64,000 nucleotides of DNA from Myxococcales bacterium (GTDB taxonomy: Bacteria; Myxococcota_A; Polyangia; Polyangiales; Houyiibacteriaceae). The stretch covers positions 124,001 through 188,000 of the forward strand of contig JAOTYL010000004.1 of assembly GCA_029861865.1 (NCBI GenBank), given 5' to 3'. The position numbers and the translations under genes were made by a program. Positions within the stretch are counted from its first letter, which is position 1, and every line of letters begins with the position of its first letter. Of this stretch, positions 48,142 to 56,286 are shown piece after piece. The notes beneath the pieces are model-generated. The model did not search any database. It saw only the letters and a list, made by a program, of their open reading frames with translations, and was not told where the DNA came from.

Positions 48142-48813
48142 ATGAAGGTTCATGTCCACTACTATGCTGCCGCGCGTGAGCTCGCAGGCTGTGAGGCCGC
48201 GACCTTCGAATTCCCAGCTTCAGCGGTCGCGCAGAGGGATTTTCGTCGGGCTGTAGCGGAGCGTTATCCGTCGATCGCGGCCTTCCTCGAGCGTATGCGC
48301 CTCGCCGTCAATGGAGATTTCGTCGACGATTCCCAGGAGATCCGTGATGGAGACCGCGTCGACCTGCTGCCGCCCGTCGCCGGTGGAGCTCCTGTTGCCC
48401 TCTGCCGGGTCAGCGATGATGACGTCTCTCTCGACGAGGTGCGAAACGCGGTTGCACACAGCGGGGCGGGTGCGATCTGCATTTTCACGGGCGTGGTTCG
48501 CGACAACGCCGAAGGCAAAGAGGTCGCTCGCCTCGATTATGAGGCCCACGAGAGCCTCGCGCTCAAGGAGATGGAACGGGTCCTCGAAGGCGTCGACGCG
48601 GAGCATGCGGGGGTGCGGCTTGCGGCGGTTCACCGGGTTGGAACGCTTGCAATTGGAGACATCGCAGTTTGCGTGGCAGCGAGCGCTGCGCACCGAGAGG
48701 AGGCATTCGCTGCCTGCCGTAAGGCGATCGATCGCATCAAAGAGACGGTCCCCTTGTGGAAGAAGGAGTGGGGGCCTTCGGGCGAAGCCCACTGGGTAAA
48801 CCTCGAGGGTTAG
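48142..48813 (+). CDS. MoaD-MoaE fusion, molybdopterin synthase
   Basis: The 223-residue protein joins the two subunits of molybdopterin synthase. Residues 1-82 are MoaD, a ubiquitin-like fold ending in LPPVAGG with the Gly-Gly at 81-82. Residues 83-223 are MoaE, with FTGVVRDNAEGKEV, LDYEAHESLALKEME, HRVGTLAIGD and the catalytic-region KETVPLWKKE. In the normal enzyme the MoaD tail is free and is thiocarboxylated by MoaB/MoeB-type activation. Here it is followed directly by Ala-Pro-Val, so the chain must be cut after Gly82 or act in a different way. Mycobacterial MoaX is a known fused and cleaved counterpart. No other moa gene is near. It is convergent with the M16 gene by 4 bp (TTAG). Confidence 0.92.
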   Translation: MKVHVHYYAAARELAGCEAATFEFPASAVAQRDFRRAVAERYPSIAAFLERMRLAVNGDFVDDSQEIRDGDRVDLLPPVAGGAPVALCRVSDDDVSLDEVRNAVAHSGAGAICIFTGVVRDNAEGKEVARLDYEAHESLALKEMERVLEGVDAEHAGVRLAAVHRVGTLAIGDIAVCVAASAAHREEAFAACRKAIDRIKETVPLWKKEWGPSGEAHWVNLEG

Positions 48814-50114
48814 GCGCGGACCAACCCCTGGACTGCCGAGAGGAGCTCATCGTCGAGCATGCCGACGCAGGTCAGGTAGGCGCGTTCGGGGTCTAGGTAC
48901 TTCTGGGCAGCCCCTTGAATGTCATCGCCGGTCACAGCTGTGACCTGGTGCGCGATCGTCGATATCTGCTCGGGAATCCCGAAAAGAACGCTCGTGCCCA
49001 CGAAATCGACGGCGTCCTCTGGATCGTCCCGAACGGTTTGCAGGTCCCACAGGTATCTCCGTTTTGCCTTCTCGACCTCTTCTTCGGTGGGACCCGACTC
49101 TTGGAGCTCACGGATCAATGCGAGCATGGTCTCAACGAGCAACGGCGCCTTCTTGTGCTCGACCGACGCCCCGAAATCGAAGACGCCGCAGTCTTCGAAG
49201 GTGTCGTTTCCAGCAAATGCGTCGTACGCCAAACCGCGTTCTTCGCAGATTATCCGGTGGACCCGCGTGCTCAGACCGTCGTCTAGGACCCGGTCGAGGA
49301 GCAAGAACACCGGTGCCAAGGGGCTCTTCACCCCTGGCGTATGAAACGAAAGCTGCACTTCGGTCTGGCTACCGGGTTCACGGACGTAATCAAAGCGCCT
49401 CTGATCTCCATTTTGGACCCTCGGCGCAGGCTCGACGGGTCCACCTTCCCGCATCCCTTCGAAGCACTTCCCAATCGCATCCACCAAGCGTTCTTCGTCA
49501 AACGCGCCCGCGATGCACACCACGGAGTTCGGCCCGGTGTAGTGATGTCGGTGGTGGCGCTGGAGATCATCTGTCGCGAAGCGCTCGAGGTTCTCCAACG
49601 GACCCGCGATCGAGAACCCGAGTGGGTGATCTCGATAGAGCAACCGGCGTGAGACGTTATCGATGTCGATCTGCTCACCACTTTCGTTCAAGTCCTCGAG
49701 GATCTCTTCTCGGATGATCTGCTTCTCAGTGCCCATGTGGGTCAGCAAGGGTTGCCCAAGCACCTCCGCGAGAAGCTCGGTCCCTCGGGCGATCGTTTCC
49801 CTCGGCAGTGTCAGGTCATAGCTCGTGAAATCGACGTGGGTCGCGGCGTCGAGCGTGCCGCCAAGCCTTTCGATCGCGAGGCTGAGGTCGTGCGCCGCGG
49901 GGTGTCGTTCCGTCCCGCGGTAGAGCATGTGCTCGAGAAAGTGACTCAGTCCGTTCGTTTCCAGAGTTTCGTAGCGCGATCCGACTCGCAGGAAGCAAGA
50001 AATCGTCGCGGACTGCAAATGCGGCAAAGGGATGAGGCGAACCCGGAGGCCGTTTGAAAGCGTCATCGACGCACACGGCAGCTCGGGAAGGCTCACTCCG
50101 TTACCTGTTGCCAT
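48810..50114 (-). CDS. M16 (insulinase/pitrilysin family) metallopeptidase
   Basis: The 434-residue protein has the inverted zinc motif HFLEH (His58, Glu61, His62) followed by the second Glu ligand region (REEILEDL, about 137-144), and a second half with the M16 C-domain fold (GLAYDAFAGNDTFEDCGVFD, FVGTSVLFGIP). It is one complete two-domain M16B unit, as in bacterial processing-peptidase-like enzymes. No signal peptide is seen, so it is probably cytoplasmic. It overlaps the parvulin gene upstream by 14 bp and is thus in one operon with it. Substrates are small unfolded peptides by family. Confidence 0.9.
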   Translation of the reverse strand: MATGNGVSLPELPCASMTLSNGLRVRLIPLPHLQSATISCFLRVGSRYETLETNGLSHFLEHMLYRGTERHPAAHDLSLAIERLGGTLDAATHVDFTSYDLTLPRETIARGTELLAEVLGQPLLTHMGTEKQIIREEILEDLNESGEQIDIDNVSRRLLYRDHPLGFSIAGPLENLERFATDDLQRHHRHHYTGPNSVVCIAGAFDEERLVDAIGKCFEGMREGGPVEPAPRVQNGDQRRFDYVREPGSQTEVQLSFHTPGVKSPLAPVFLLLDRVLDDGLSTRVHRIICEERGLAYDAFAGNDTFEDCGVFDFGASVEHKKAPLLVETMLALIRELQESGPTEEEVEKAKRRYLWDLQTVRDDPEDAVDFVGTSVLFGIPEQISTIAHQVTAVTGDDIQGAAQKYLDPERAYLTCVGMLDDELLSAVQGLVRA

Positions 50115-51705
50115 CCTGCGTCGGGAGCGGGTTGATTCGCAAAGCTTGGTCGGCGGCCGCTTGGTCGCGGAGCTTTCGGATGTAGAGGTCTACCGTCTCC
50201 TTCTTCTTGAGTGTACGAAGGACTTCGCGTGTCGAGTCGCGGAGGTCGTCGGTGAACGCTGCTTCGTCCGGACGCTGTCTATCGATGATCCGGAAGACGA
50301 TCCACTCGCGTCCGACCTGTACGGGCTCGGAGGGGAATTCTTCCCCCTCGGGCACCGCAAACACGGCGTCGAGCAGCGCGCTCGTTGGCAAACCGATCAA
50401 CGGAGCATCGCTCCGTCCGAACTCATCCGTCTCCAAGAGAGTAGGCGTCAGTGTGGACTCTGGGGTCTTCTTGCCATCGGCGGCCAGCTTGTTTCGCACC
50501 ACCCGTTCGTCAGAGCTCTTCCAGAGGGCGAGCGTCGCAGCCGCCGCTTCTTCCGCGCGAGATTGGATCAGAGCCCTTCGGTATAGATCCTCGGCAAGCT
50601 CACGCTTGGCCTCTTCTTTGGGGACGTCTCCTTCTCGAATGCCGATCACCTTGATGATGTGGTAGCCAAACTCGGTCTCGACGACTTCCGAGATCTCTCC
50701 GACTTGCATCGCAAAGACAGCTTGGTCGTAGCCTTCAGGCATGGTGCCTTTCGGCTGGTATCCGAGGTCGCCCCCCTTGGGGCCCGTGATCTGATCCTCG
50801 CTGTTCCGGCGAGCCAGAGTCGAGAAATCCTCGCCTGTGATCGCGCGCTTGCGCAACGCGTCGGCCTTCATCTTGGCCTCGGCCTTCTGTTCTTCGGAGA
50901 TGTACGATCCGGTCTTGACCAAGATGTGCCGTGAGCGGACTTGCTTGTCCAAATTCGTGTAGCGGTACTTGTTGGCCTGATACTCTTTTTCGAGGCGCTC
51001 GTCGTTGTCGGCGATCCAATCTTCGAGCGCTGCTTTCGAGGTGTCCGGCTGCTCTTTGCTGTAATACGCCGGCGAGAAGCGGACATACTGCAGCTTCGCC
51101 TTGTCGTTCTCGCGCACGTAGTCATCCCATGCTTCCGCGTCGCTCACATTGACTGTCGAGGCCACCAACTCGCGCATCTTCGCGGCTAGGTATTCGTCGA
51201 CCTGTCCCTCCGCGAACTCGCCCACGCTTCTACGAAGGCCGTTCTCGATGTACCGTTTCGCAAGCTCTGCGTTGAACTTCCCCTCTTTGTCGGCAAAAGA
51301 CACGGGAATCTCACCCTGCGGCACCTCGGGAGGCGCATCGACACCGAGGGACAACAGAATGATGCCGTCATTGACGAAGCGCTCCATCACTTCATCCGCA
51401 CCGACCTCGAACCCGACCTTGCGGGCCTGCCGGGCCAACAATGTGCGGTCGATCAATCCGTTGAGAACCAACTGTGGCAACGCCATTGCCTTTTGAGTTT
51501 CCTCAGGCAGTCGTCCAAAGTTGCCTATCGCATATGCCGCCTCGAAGTCGCCTCGGCTGAGGGTCTTGTCGTATACACGAGCGAGGTAGGTCGACCCCCC
51601 GGCAGTGCAACCTTCCGCTTGTCCGCCCCCGAATTGAAGAGCAAACACCGCCGAGAGCAGCACCACGAGAAGGACGAGAAAGAACCCTTTGAGCTTGTCC
51701 GCCAT
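50101..51705 (-). CDS. Parvulin peptidyl-prolyl isomerase, SurA/PpiD-like
   Basis: The 534-residue protein starts with a membrane segment (FFLVLLVVLLSAVFALQFGGG), then has a SurA_N-like region and one clear parvulin domain (VRSRHILVKTGSYISEEQ through FGYHIIKVIGIREG, about 265-375), with an additional C-terminal segment of about 140 residues. It should act as a periplasmic folding factor for outer-membrane proteins, like PpiD or SurA. It is anchored if the segment is not cleaved. ATG 51705 is chosen because the open frame to 52185 runs antisense into the AgmX-like gene. It lies upstream of the M16 gene in one operon and is divergent from the AgmX-like gene. Confidence 0.85.
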   Translation of the reverse strand: MADKLKGFFLVLLVVLLSAVFALQFGGGQAEGCTAGGSTYLARVYDKTLSRGDFEAAYAIGNFGRLPEETQKAMALPQLVLNGLIDRTLLARQARKVGFEVGADEVMERFVNDGIILLSLGVDAPPEVPQGEIPVSFADKEGKFNAELAKRYIENGLRRSVGEFAEGQVDEYLAAKMRELVASTVNVSDAEAWDDYVRENDKAKLQYVRFSPAYYSKEQPDTSKAALEDWIADNDERLEKEYQANKYRYTNLDKQVRSRHILVKTGSYISEEQKAEAKMKADALRKRAITGEDFSTLARRNSEDQITGPKGGDLGYQPKGTMPEGYDQAVFAMQVGEISEVVETEFGYHIIKVIGIREGDVPKEEAKRELAEDLYRRALIQSRAEEAAAATLALWKSSDERVVRNKLAADGKKTPESTLTPTLLETDEFGRSDAPLIGLPTSALLDAVFAVPEGEEFPSEPVQVGREWIVFRIIDRQRPDEAAFTDDLRDSTREVLRTLKKKETVDLYIRKLRDQAAADQALRINPLPTQDGNR

Positions 51706-51795
51706 CACCGATTGCCGTTTAAAGAGGCCGAACCATAGAGGAGAGGGTGAGGAACGGCAAACTGGGGTTTCCAGCCGGCCGGGGCTTTTCGGGAG

Positions 51796-51824
51796 TTTGC
51801 TAGATCCCGTGGGGAATCTAAACT
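51796..51824 (+). promoter_or_regulatory. Promoter TTTGCT-17-TAAACT inside a palindromic region
   Basis: TTTGCT (51796-51801) and TAAACT (51819-51824) have a 17-bp spacer. The stretch GAGTTTGCTAGATCCC and the downstream GGGGAATCTAAACTC are near-complementary halves of an inverted repeat that covers both boxes, so a repressor or activator could bind there. The ATG/GTG starts are about 48 nt downstream. Moderate confidence. Confidence 0.45.
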
Positions 51825-51871
51825 CCGCGGCGTGTCCGAGAAACGGCCCCGACGCGGGCAAGTGAGGGGAT

Positions 51872-52441
51872 GTGGTCCAAGGTTCGAGCCTACCGCCGCT
51901 GAAGACCAACAAGGGTAAGTACGGGATCCTGCTGCTGATTTGTCTGCTAGCGATCGGCGGGTTTTGGCTGTGCACCCAGAGGACTAAGGCACCCGAGTCC
52001 AAAGCTGAGCTCCCGGCACCCGTTCCCCCAACTCGGGAGCAGTTCACCACCGAGATCGAGATTCCGGAAGAAGATGCGGGGGAGCCGGACGAGGGCGAAG
52101 TCGACGTGGCCAAGCGCGAGCGATCTCGAGAGCTCGTCGAGTGTAGCGGCGTTCTCGACGCTGCACAGATCCGCGTCGTCATCAATGGTCCGCCTCGGAA
52201 ACAGGTTCAGACTTGCTACGAGCGCCGTCTCAAGGACAACAACCTGCTTCAGGGTCAGATGACGGTGCTATTGACGATTGCACCATCCGGTTCTGTGAGA
52301 AAAGTTTCGGTGTCGGGGTCTTTGCGCGATGCCCAGGTCAGTACGTGCGTGAAACGGGTGGCGCGAACCTGGAAATTTCCGAAGCCCGAAGGAGGATGTG
52401 TTCGCACTTCGGTCCCCTTCACGATGACGCCTAAGCTGTAG
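51872..52441 (+). CDS. TonB/AgmX-PglI C-terminal domain protein
   Basis: The 189-residue protein has an N-terminal membrane helix (KYGILLLICLLAIGGFWLC), a Pro/Glu-rich linker (about 45-80) and a C-terminal domain (about 95-185) with the pattern CYERRLKDNNLLQGQMTVLL, then IAPSGSVRKVSVSGS, a Cys pair and RTWKFPKP, as in AgmX/PglI C-terminal domains and relatives of TonB. Such proteins sit in the inner membrane with the linker and domain in the periplasm. In Myxococcus they belong to gliding-machinery complexes. Start GTG 51872. The fold call is good; a gliding role is an inference. It overlaps fbp by 11 bp. Confidence 0.72.
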   Translation: MVQGSSLPPLKTNKGKYGILLLICLLAIGGFWLCTQRTKAPESKAELPAPVPPTREQFTTEIEIPEEDAGEPDEGEVDVAKRERSRELVECSGVLDAAQIRVVINGPPRKQVQTCYERRLKDNNLLQGQMTVLLTIAPSGSVRKVSVSGSLRDAQVSTCVKRVARTWKFPKPEGGCVRTSVPFTMTPKL

Positions 52442-53486
52442 GCGGCCCATGGTCTTGGCCCCGGACGAAGCGAAGCACATCTGCGACGTCCGATGGGCTT
52501 CCCATGAACACCGGGGTGCGTTGGTGAAGCTTCTTTGGCTGGATGTCTAGAATGCGGTCCTCGCCATCCGACGCGGCTCCGCCTGCTGCTTCCACCAAGA
52601 ACGCCATCGGATTGGCCTCATAGAGAAGGCGAAGCTTTCCTTTGCGGTTTTTCACATCCTCCGGGTAAGCGAAGATCCCTCCTCGCAACAGGGTCCGGTG
52701 CAGATCGGCGACCATCGCCCCGATGTATCGTAACCGGTAGGCCTGCCTGTTCTTGCTTGGCGTCTTGATCCAGTCGACCCAGTTCTGAATGCGGTCGTCC
52801 CAGTTGTGGTAGTTGCCCTCGTTGATCGAATAGATTCCGCCGCGCTTGGGAATGCGAATATTGGGGTGCGACAGGAAAAACTCGCCGACACCTGGGTCAT
52901 AGGTGAAGCCGTCAACGCCCACGCCAGTCGAGTAGACCAGCATGTTCGAGGAGCCATAGACGATGTAGCCCGCAGCGATGATGTCACGCCCAGGTTGCAG
53001 GAGATCCTCGAGCGTGCCTGGCGTGCCATCGGGGCTGATGCGTCGATGAATCGAAAAGATCGTCCCGATCGAGGCATTGATGTCGATGTTCCCAGAGCCG
53101 TCGAGCGGGTCGAACTGCAGAACGTACTTCCCCTGCGGGTACTGGATCGGGACGGGGATCGGCTGCGCGATCTCCTCGCTTCCCATCACGCAGACATGGC
53201 CACCGGCCTCGACCGTGTTGACGATCGTGTTGTTGGCGAACATGTCGAGCTTCTGGACCGCCTCGCCCTGGACATTGGTCTTGCCAGTCAAGCCGAGGAT
53301 TCCCGAAAGCCCGGCCTTGCTCACCCTGCTGGCGATGATTTTCGACGCGAGCGTGATCTGCTGGAAGAGCCCGGTGAAATCGCCTGTAGCCTCGGGCATC
53401 CGACGCTGGCGGTCGAGAAGATGTCGCTCTAAGGTGGTGCCGATGGGGCTGACTTCCGCGGGGCCGATCGAACCTACCTTGCTCAT
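52431..53486 (-). CDS. fbp: Fructose-1,6-bisphosphatase, class I
   Basis: The 351-residue protein has the class I motifs: Glu in GSEEIAQPI (about 100), DPLDGSGNIDINASIGTIFSI (metal ligands and substrate site), and the C-terminal catalytic region RYIGAMVADLHRTLLRGGIF, which continues into YP and ends with LYEANPMAFLVEAAGGAAS. It hydrolyses fructose-1,6-bisphosphate in gluconeogenesis. There is no extra regulatory domain. Start ATG 53486; a TATGCC box ends 8 nt before it. It overlaps the convergent AgmX-like gene by 11 bp. Confidence 0.96.
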   Translation of the reverse strand: MSKVGSIGPAEVSPIGTTLERHLLDRQRRMPEATGDFTGLFQQITLASKIIASRVSKAGLSGILGLTGKTNVQGEAVQKLDMFANNTIVNTVEAGGHVCVMGSEEIAQPIPVPIQYPQGKYVLQFDPLDGSGNIDINASIGTIFSIHRRISPDGTPGTLEDLLQPGRDIIAAGYIVYGSSNMLVYSTGVGVDGFTYDPGVGEFFLSHPNIRIPKRGGIYSINEGNYHNWDDRIQNWVDWIKTPSKNRQAYRLRYIGAMVADLHRTLLRGGIFAYPEDVKNRKGKLRLLYEANPMAFLVEAAGGAASDGEDRILDIQPKKLHQRTPVFMGSPSDVADVLRFVRGQDHGPPTA

Positions 53487-53546
53487 GGCTGCGCGGCATA
53501 CCAGAGGCCCCCACGGCGCGCTAGGTCGGCCGAAGGAAAGGTTGGC

Positions 53547-53564
53547 TATCCCTGATTAGGGATA
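53547..53564. promoter_or_regulatory. Perfect inverted repeat TATCCCT-4-AGGGATA
   Basis: A perfect 7-bp inverted repeat TATCCCT (53547-53553) / AGGGATA (53558-53564) with loop GATT lies in the 124-bp divergent region between fbp and the EAL gene. It is followed by GTAAacTTAC (53586-53595). One or both could be operators. Neither sits over an obvious sigma-70 box. Confidence 0.45.
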
Positions 53565-53610
53565 CCAATCTACGGTTGTAATCGTGTAAACTTACCGTGT
53601 TGGGATATTT

Positions 53611-54408
53611 GTGACGAACTTTCGTAACTGGTTGAAAGGCATCCACGCACGACGCTCGGGAATCCCGCGAGTGAGAGGCGTCAAGGGGCTGCCCAACGTG
53701 CTGACACGCGGCGAGCTGAGCGTGGTCTACCAGCCGATCGTCTCTCTCACCACCATGGAGCCTTTCGCCTATGAAGCCCTCGTTCGGAGCGATTCACCGC
53801 ACTGGATCAACCCCCCCAAGCTCTTCGACGAGGCGATCAGTAGCCGTTGCGTCGGCGCACTCGGGCGCGCGATCCGCGAGATCGCCACGGCGAACTGCGG
53901 CAACGCGCCGCTGTTTCTCAACGTGCATCCGAACGAGTTCGACGAGTCATGGCTGGTCCAGCCCGATGACCCGATCTTCACGCATGATCAACCGATTTAT
54001 CTCGAGGTCACTGAGTCGGTTCCACTGACTCACTTCGCATACTGTCACAGCGTCCTTCGCGAGATCCGAGGCAAGGGCGTTTCGCTGGCGGTCGACGACC
54101 TCGGCGCTGGCTATTCCAACCTCAAGTACATCGCCGACCTCAAGCCCGAGATTGTGAAGCTCGATCGAACGCTGATTGCAGACCTCGCGGATGACCGTCG
54201 CGCTCAGGTGCTCGTGCGGCACATCGTTCGGCTTTGTCACGAGCTCGGTGCACGCGTCGTTGCCGAAGGCATCGAGCAAGAGACGGAGATGAAAGTGGTG
54301 GTCGACTGTGGTGCCAACTTTGGCCAAGGCTACTATTTCGCGCGACCTGCCTATCCCGCCCCCGGCGTCAGCGCGACGCCGCGCGCCGTGATGAGCAAGG
54401 GGGCTTAG
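53611..54408 (+). CDS. EAL-domain c-di-GMP phosphodiesterase
   Basis: The 265-residue protein is nearly all EAL domain, from ELSVVYQPIVSL to FARPAYP. Catalytic and metal residues are present: Glu in YEALVR, Asn in LNVHPNEF, Glu in LEVTES, Asp-Asp in VDDLGAGYSNL, Lys in KLDR, Glu in AEGIEQ and Gln in GQGYYFARP. It should hydrolyse cyclic di-GMP in the cytoplasm. There is no sensor domain beyond about 25 N-terminal residues. The start is GTG 53611. Its stop shares TTAG with the convergent FHA gene. A GGDEF protein is at 25.1 kb. Confidence 0.93.
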   Translation: MTNFRNWLKGIHARRSGIPRVRGVKGLPNVLTRGELSVVYQPIVSLTTMEPFAYEALVRSDSPHWINPPKLFDEAISSRCVGALGRAIREIATANCGNAPLFLNVHPNEFDESWLVQPDDPIFTHDQPIYLEVTESVPLTHFAYCHSVLREIRGKGVSLAVDDLGAGYSNLKYIADLKPEIVKLDRTLIADLADDRRAQVLVRHIVRLCHELGARVVAEGIEQETEMKVVVDCGANFGQGYYFARPAYPAPGVSATPRAVMSKGA

Positions 54409-56051
54409 AAGGGCACCGATTGATAGCTCACGTCGCCGCCCTCGTGGCCTTCGACTTCGTGAATCGCCGTCACTCGGCTGCCATCGGACCCACGCTCGAC
54501 TGCGACGACCGCATGAACGGTGCTTCCGACCAGCTCCGCGATGCAAGGTCGATTCGCGCCACCACAGCTGGCCGCCAACACCAAGCCTTCGATTGCGTCT
54601 TTGGTACTCGAGCAGTGGACGCCGAGGAGATGCCCGGGGTCGCGTCCGCTCACGGCGGAAAGTGCGGCTATCGAATCGGCCCCGGTGAGGTCGTTCATGA
54701 TGACGTGGTCGGCGCGTAGGCGCGCGCCCTGCGTGATCGTCTCTACCATCGACATACCGGCCTCCGCTGCGGTAAGCGCGATCACTTTCTTGCGATCGAC
54801 ATCGAGGTCGGGAATCGCTTCGATGACGACGGTGTTCTCCTCCTCGGGAAGTTGTTGCGCCATGGCGGATAGCAAGGTGGTGACTCCGGACCCCTGAGGG
54901 CCGACTACGACGATATTGCGGCATTCGGCGATGGCCTTTGTCAGGTATGCTGCTGCGTCCGTGCTCATCCACCCTTCTTCGGCGAGCTTGTCGAGCGACA
55001 CGGCGCGGCCGACTCGGATCTCGATCACGGGGCCATTGGCTACCAGCGGGGCTTGCAGGATCGTCACCCGCGGGCCAAACGACAAGCGACCGTGAAAGAC
55101 CGGCTGGTCTTCGAGCGCGCGACCGGTCTGGGCAGCGAGCCGGCGGGCTACGACTTGCAGTGCACGAGATGACGAGAACAACAACGCCGTCGATCGAATG
55201 CCTGCGCCGGTATCGATGAGCACACGGTTCGGTCCGTTCACGACGACCATTTGAACCGCCTCGTTCGATAGCACGTCATCGAGGGCGCCGAGGCCTACCG
55301 CTTCATGCAGCGCAATATGCGCGACCTCGCGCATGTCGACTTCCGCGTTGACGGATCCATCGGTCTGCATCGAAAGAAACGTTTCTGCGATTGCCGCGCG
55401 CGCCGCGGACCAACGCTCTTGGTCCTTCATCAGTGCGGGGTCCGCGCCTTCGACGTCGATTCGCTCTCCTAGCCGGGACATCAGCTCGGCAGCAGGTTCG
55501 CCCGTCGGCTCACTCTTTTTCGAAAGCACGGCCTCGTCGGTTTGTCTGCGTTCGATGCGCGGGGGCAAGCTGGTTTTCAAGATGTCGTTTGGTTGGCCAC
55601 TCCTAGCTCTCGAGGCTCTGGATGCTCTCAACGGCATCGAAGTTCTGACCGGTATCGAAGACTTGATCGGGATTGACGCGTTGAGTGGCATCGACGATTC
55701 AGCCGGCAGGGGAGGCGGTTCCGACAAACTGCTTTGTGCCGAGCTCCCGGGTTGATCATCTTCGTCCGGTTCGAGCGTGATGATGAAGTTGGCGATGTAG
55801 ATCTTGTCGCCCGATTTCAAAGGATGGGGTGAGGTGATCTTGCGACCGTTGACCCATGTTCCGTTCGTGCTGTTTAGGTCGACTACGACCGCTTTTTCAC
55901 CTGCAAGAGACAAGCGTGCATGCTGCTTGGACACATTGCGTTTGGCCAAGACGATGTCGTTTCCTTGAACGCGCCCGACGGTCACTTCCGGCTTCGAAAA
56001 ATCGAGCCGTCGCCGTACGCCCCCCTCATCGGTGATCACCACCGCGTACAT
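54405..56051 (-). CDS. FHA domain fused to a degenerate CpaF/VirB11-type ATPase
   Basis: The roughly 548-residue protein begins with an FHA domain (about 1-90) with the phosphothreonine-binding motif GRVQGNDIVL, then SKQHARL and STNGTWVNG. A Ser/Pro/Leu-rich linker (about 105-165) follows, then a region of the secretion-ATPase superfamily: the N-terminal domain of CpaF (VNGPNRVLID, about 265-275) and the RecA-like core. In the core, Walker A reads GPQGSGVTT, with Val in place of the essential Lys; the Asp-box reads IEAIPDLDV and Walker B NDLTG, while the His-box is kept as GHLLGVHCSS. It should bind but not turn over ATP, or neither. ATG 56051 is used; TTG 56066 is in frame. It shares TTAG with the EAL gene end. 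Confidence 0.83.
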   Translation of the reverse strand: MYAVVITDEGGVRRRLDFSKPEVTVGRVQGNDIVLAKRNVSKQHARLSLAGEKAVVVDLNSTNGTWVNGRKITSPHPLKSGDKIYIANFIITLEPDEDDQPGSSAQSSLSEPPPLPAESSMPLNASIPIKSSIPVRTSMPLRASRASRARSGQPNDILKTSLPPRIERRQTDEAVLSKKSEPTGEPAAELMSRLGERIDVEGADPALMKDQERWSAARAAIAETFLSMQTDGSVNAEVDMREVAHIALHEAVGLGALDDVLSNEAVQMVVVNGPNRVLIDTGAGIRSTALLFSSSRALQVVARRLAAQTGRALEDQPVFHGRLSFGPRVTILQAPLVANGPVIEIRVGRAVSLDKLAEEGWMSTDAAAYLTKAIAECRNIVVVGPQGSGVTTLLSAMAQQLPEEENTVVIEAIPDLDVDRKKVIALTAAEAGMSMVETITQGARLRADHVIMNDLTGADSIAALSAVSGRDPGHLLGVHCSSTKDAIEGLVLAASCGGANRPCIAELVGSTVHAVVAVERGSDGSRVTAIHEVEGHEGGDVSYQSVPF

Positions 56052-56157
56052 TGCCCATTCATTCAACGGCCGCCGAACGCCCTCGTCAAGTGACTGGGAA
56101 TTGCTCGCCCGCAGGATGACCGCGGCCCCAAACGCTCCCCCAGAGGGAGTAGCAAGC

Positions 56158-56163
56158 TAAGCT
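56158..56163 (+). promoter_or_regulatory. -10-like TAAGCT upstream of the LuxR-type regulator
   Basis: TAAGCT lies 123 nt before the ATG at 56287. GGGGttaaaaaagCCCC follows in the leader and could form a small hairpin. The -35 position is poor. Low confidence. Confidence 0.25.
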
Positions 56164-56286
56164 GTTGAAATTACTGGATTGAAATCCGTCTACGGTCGCG
56201 CCTTCCCTGCTAACGGGGTTAAAAAAGCCCCTCGACTAGCCGGAATCGGTACCACCGAAGGGGTCAACTGGGGTAGCTTACGCCGG

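Noticed and set aside
51706-52185. N-terminal extension of the parvulin gene
   Set aside because: The extra 160 residues are antisense to the AgmX-like gene and precede the signal anchor.
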